From contig NZ_BSSQ01000016.1 of NCBI RefSeq assembly GCF_030161375.1, positions 1 through 64,000 on the forward strand: 64,000 nt of DNA, written 5' to 3'. Positions 63,702 to 64,000 of this stretch are shown piece by piece; within the stretch, counting starts at the first letter, position 1; each line of letters starts with the position of its first letter. The translations under genes were made by a program, and so were the position numbers. The notes beneath the pieces were generated by a model that saw only the letters and a list, made by a program, of their open reading frames with translations, did not search any database and had not been told where the DNA came from. The stretch is from Paenibacillus glycanilyticus. Lineage in GTDB: Bacteria; Bacillota; Bacilli; Paenibacillales; Paenibacillaceae.

Positions 63702-64000
63702 GTGGCATACTTTTATTTATGTGCAGCGGTTACCTTGATAAGTGCTGCTGTAAGTTTCGGCTTCTCGATTAATGCTTTTTTAAAGGCTAAAAAACAAAGC
63801 ACCGACGCTTTTGCGAATTCGATGTACGCAATGTCGAGGAGTTTCTCTCTAGTATTGGCAAGCGTTATTCCGCTTTTTTATGAGACGTATTCCTATTTAT
63901 TGACCGTCACGATTGCAATGATTTGCGTACAAGTTTTGGATGGATTTATTGGCATAAAAATAAAAGATACGTTTAAAACGATAGGTCCATTTGCAACAGC
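63702..64000 (+). CDS. Membrane protein, 3' end outside the window
   Basis: Not recognised. A frame open to the window end from GTG 63702, with ATAGGGAGG upstream. The visible 99 residues show about three membrane segments: AYFYLCAAVTLISAAVSFGF, SFSLVLASVIPLFY and LLTVTIAMICVQVLDGFIG, joined by a Lys-rich loop. It follows a MarR regulator and is likely its target. Confidence 0.7.
   Translation, partial: MAYFYLCAAVTLISAAVSFGFSINAFLKAKKQSTDAFANSMYAMSRSFSLVLASVIPLFYETYSYLLTVTIAMICVQVLDGFIGIKIKDTFKTIGPFAT

Overview
The window looks like a chromosomal segment from a Paenibacillus-type (Paenibacillaceae, Bacillota) genome. The protein set is typically Bacillota, Shine-Dalgarno sites are strong, intrinsic terminators are plentiful, and the gene blocks match the origin-proximal arm known from Bacillus: DUF951/yyzM, rpsF-ssb-rpsR, yybS-gdpP-rplI-dnaB-purA, and walRKHIJ-htrC-CxxH/CxxC...rlmH. 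No rRNA, CRISPR array, transposase, phage gene or integrase was seen. There is one tRNA gene, tRNA-Ser(CGA).

Layout. 1-4.4 kb: the 3' end of an MscS channel gene, DUF951, tRNA-Ser, an FAD dehydrogenase, a YjzC-like gene and rpsF-ssb-rpsR. 4.4-12.9 kb: a block between rpsR and yybS holding yjlC-ndh with a near-consensus Rex operator, a Kef-type antiporter, a CorC/HlyC-type CBS membrane protein, DUF1836, DUF4870, a CBS-pair protein and a secreted D-aminoacylase-like protein whose usual metal ligands are partly missing. 12.9-21.9 kb: yybS, gdpP (c-di-AMP phosphodiesterase), rplI, dnaB, a PurR-type purA control region, purA, an acidic single-pass protein and an M23/LysM/G5 cell-wall hydrolase. 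22-31.4 kb: the walRKHIJ cell-wall stress operon, htrC, a DUF4097 repeat protein, a YnfA-like protein and a short CxxH/CxxC protein.

31.3-48.2 kb is accessory: a TetR/ketopantoate-reductase pair, two tandem M20 AbgB-like amidohydrolases beside a divergent GAF/PucR-type regulator, a YesMN-type two-component system, and a five-gene Opp/Dpp-type ABC transporter followed by a third AbgB-like gene. The natural reading is uptake and cleavage of N-acylated or aromatic-amide peptides. This is the nearest thing in the window to a coherent, poorly described system.

48.2-59.1 kb is a glycine/serine module. gcvT-gcvPA-gcvPB (minus) and glyA-gcvH-lipA-sdaAB-sdaAA-lpd (plus) diverge from a short control region that carries two separate tandem glycine riboswitches, one on each strand and each with its own terminator. 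Together the genes encode glycine cleavage, GcvH lipoylation, serine formation and serine deamination to pyruvate.

59.1-64 kb: an ankyrin-repeat protein, a cytidine/guanine-deaminase-like protein, rlmH, then an AT-richer tail with an ArsR-type regulator, an AHL-lactonase-like metallo-hydrolase with an altered metal motif, a Rossmann-fold protein, a MarR regulator and the start of a membrane protein cut by the window end. I saw no convincing new defence or mobile system. The notable observations are mostly regulatory architecture and motif-altered enzymes.
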